A DNA stretch of 5,703 nucleotides from CAXFCD01 sp964001155. GTDB lineage: Bacteria > Fidelibacterota > Marinisomatia > Marinisomatales > UBA1611. The notes under the pieces were generated by a model. The model was given only the letters and a program-made list of their open reading frames with translations, was not told the DNA's origin and did no database searches. The DNA lies in the NCBI GenBank assembly GCA_964001155.1, contig CAXFCD010000045.1, positions 1 through 5,703 on the forward strand, written 5' to 3'. Positions within the stretch are counted from its first letter, which is position 1, and each line of letters begins with the position of its first letter. Both the position numbers and the translations under genes were made by a program. Of the stretch, positions 4,473 through 5,703 are shown piece after piece.

Positions 4473-5703
4473 ATGACTCAAAATATTTATTCACGGTTGG
4501 GAAGCCTAATCCTACCATACTGGCCCGTTTTATTGATTTCTACCTTTGCAGCATTGGTTTATGTGGTTTTTAACAGCGTTTCTATCTGGCTCACGGCATC
4601 CTTGATCAATAACATTTTGACCGACTTTGACCAGCTTCTTCAAAATCACAACACAGTGTCTAAAGAAATAATGAGCCTCAATGATCAATTGAAATACTGG
4701 ACAAATGAGATCATTTTAAGAGACACACCCACTGAAACCTTGAAAGTACTTTGTCTGACCATTTTAATCGTTTTTGTTGTGAAGAACCTTTTTCTATATA
4801 TTAAAAATATCGGTTTAACTTATGTTCAGTTCAATTTGATTACATCCATCAGGAATAATCTTTACACCCATTTTCATTCCTTGTCTTTATCATTTTTTGA
4901 TAGAACTAAAACCGGAGAACTCACCTCTATTGTTGTGACTGATGTAGCAAGTATGAGAGTAGCAATTGGGACCAGTTTTCACAAAGTGTTTATTGAGCCA
5001 ATCAATATTCTTATGTTCATTTCTTTGCTTTTTATTATCAATGTGAAACTGGCTCTATACGCATTAATAATTGTTCCCCTCACCGCAGTCATCATTTTTT
5101 GGATTGGCAGAAGCATCCGTAGGAAATCCAGGCGGACAGCCCGACAAATTGCCGGCATCATGGGGATTCTTACTGAAATCTTATCATCTATTCGAATCGT
5201 GAAAGCATTTGGTACAGAAGACTACGAAAGGAAGCGATTCACCAAAGAACAGAAACATTATTACGACTTGATCACACGGAGGGCAAAATTAAGACTCACA
5301 ACCACCCCCATCACTGAAACTATCGGGGCCATCATTGGTGTGCTGCTCTTGTGGATTGGCGGCATGGATGTATTGGTTCACCAGACGATGAGTTCGGAAG
5401 ATTTTATTAGGTTTATCTTAATCCTGTTCAGTGTATTAGGACCTATTCGGTTATTGAGTAATGTCACTGTGGATCTGCAGAAAGGTGTGGCTTCAGCGGA
5501 ACGTGTTTTCAAAATCCTTGATACACCACCGGAAATTGTTGATAATCCTAATGCTATCAACCTGAAATCATTTTCCGATAAAATTGAATTTCAAAATGTG
5601 GGATTCAAATATGAAAAAGGAGAACCGGTTTTGGATGGGATTTCATTTTCCATCCCAAAAGGTGAGTTGGTGGCTGTTGTGGGACCCAGCGGTGCAGGAA
5701 AAT
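4473..5703 (+). CDS. ABC exporter, fused permease-ATPase, MsbA-like (3' end beyond window)
   Basis: An open frame from ATG at 4473 runs 410 codons to the window edge with no stop. The permease domain has hydrophobic helices at about 15-48, 90-112, 174-190, 193-211 and 281-301, with a further segment at 311-327. It includes the type I exporter signature SFFDRTKTGEL (140-150) and the coupling-helix region around LTEILSSIRIVKAFGTE (233-249). The nucleotide-binding domain begins near 370 with the A-loop Tyr380 and ends in the Walker A motif GPSGAGK (404-410), where the window stops. Such half-transporters work as homodimers exporting lipids (lipid A in MsbA), drugs or peptides; the cargo cannot be told here. 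The first outer loop (about 50-88) is long and polar. It follows the GNAT gene by 9 bases; the only Shine-Dalgarno-like bases, GAGG (4456-4459), lie 13 bases upstream inside that gene, so coupled translation is likely. Confidence 0.92.
   Translation, partial: MTQNIYSRLGSLILPYWPVLLISTFAALVYVVFNSVSIWLTASLINNILTDFDQLLQNHNTVSKEIMSLNDQLKYWTNEIILRDTPTETLKVLCLTILIVFVVKNLFLYIKNIGLTYVQFNLITSIRNNLYTHFHSLSLSFFDRTKTGELTSIVVTDVASMRVAIGTSFHKVFIEPINILMFISLLFIINVKLALYALIIVPLTAVIIFWIGRSIRRKSRRTARQIAGIMGILTEILSSIRIVKAFGTEDYERKRFTKEQKHYYDLITRRAKLRLTTTPITETIGAIIGVLLLWIGGMDVLVHQTMSSEDFIRFILILFSVLGPIRLLSNVTVDLQKGVASAERVFKILDTPPEIVDNPNAINLKSFSDKIEFQNVGFKYEKGEPVLDGISFSIPKGELVAVVGPSGAGK

Noticed and set aside
4979..5560. 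Minus-strand ORFs at 4979-5161 and 5378-5560
   Set aside because: Antisense to the ABC exporter permease domain, which is open and conserved throughout.

Overview
The window is an ordinary chromosomal stretch of an AT-rich bacterium. It holds one tRNA gene, six complete protein genes, one gene cut off by the right edge, and short intergenic regions with recognisable control signals. The affiliation is inferred: the AMP nucleosidase is the short (about 257 residue) form that I associate with Bacteroidota and relatives, and the ABC exporter has the FCB-type permease layout (a long first outer loop, then a KNLFLY segment). A CGFS glutaredoxin is less typical of core Bacteroidota, so another FCB-related lineage, such as Marinimicrobia, is possible. 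I cannot settle this from sequence alone.

Layout. Positions 1-106 (minus) carry tRNA-Glu(TTC) with a strong intrinsic terminator and a plausible stable-RNA promoter. Positions 186-999 (minus) are a two-gene unit: an uncharacterised membrane protein with a C-terminal zinc ribbon, then a monothiol CGFS glutaredoxin (grxD type). A 231-base divergent intergenic region (1000-1230) contains a 13-bp palindrome, a 12-bp inverted repeat, a sigma70-like promoter and a doubtful 27-codon reading frame with a lipobox-like end. Positions 1231-2765 (plus) are exodeoxyribonuclease III / AP endonuclease followed by AMP nucleosidase, which share a 4-base GTGA overlap. A long imperfect inverted repeat (2778-2839) separates these from the convergent hemW gene (2838-3968, minus). 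Divergent from hemW, on the plus strand, are a GNAT acetyltransferase and, 9 bases later, an ABC exporter that runs off the window at its Walker A motif.

Functionally this is mostly housekeeping: glutamate decoding, Fe-S cluster and thiol handling (glutaredoxin), base excision repair (ExoIII), purine salvage (AMP nucleosidase), heme or radical-SAM chemistry (HemW), small-molecule acetylation and lipid or drug export. No mobile element, CRISPR array, toxin-antitoxin or defence gene is visible, and no new system is apparent. The least understood items are the zinc-ribbon membrane protein paired with the glutaredoxin and the structured DNA upstream of exoIII.
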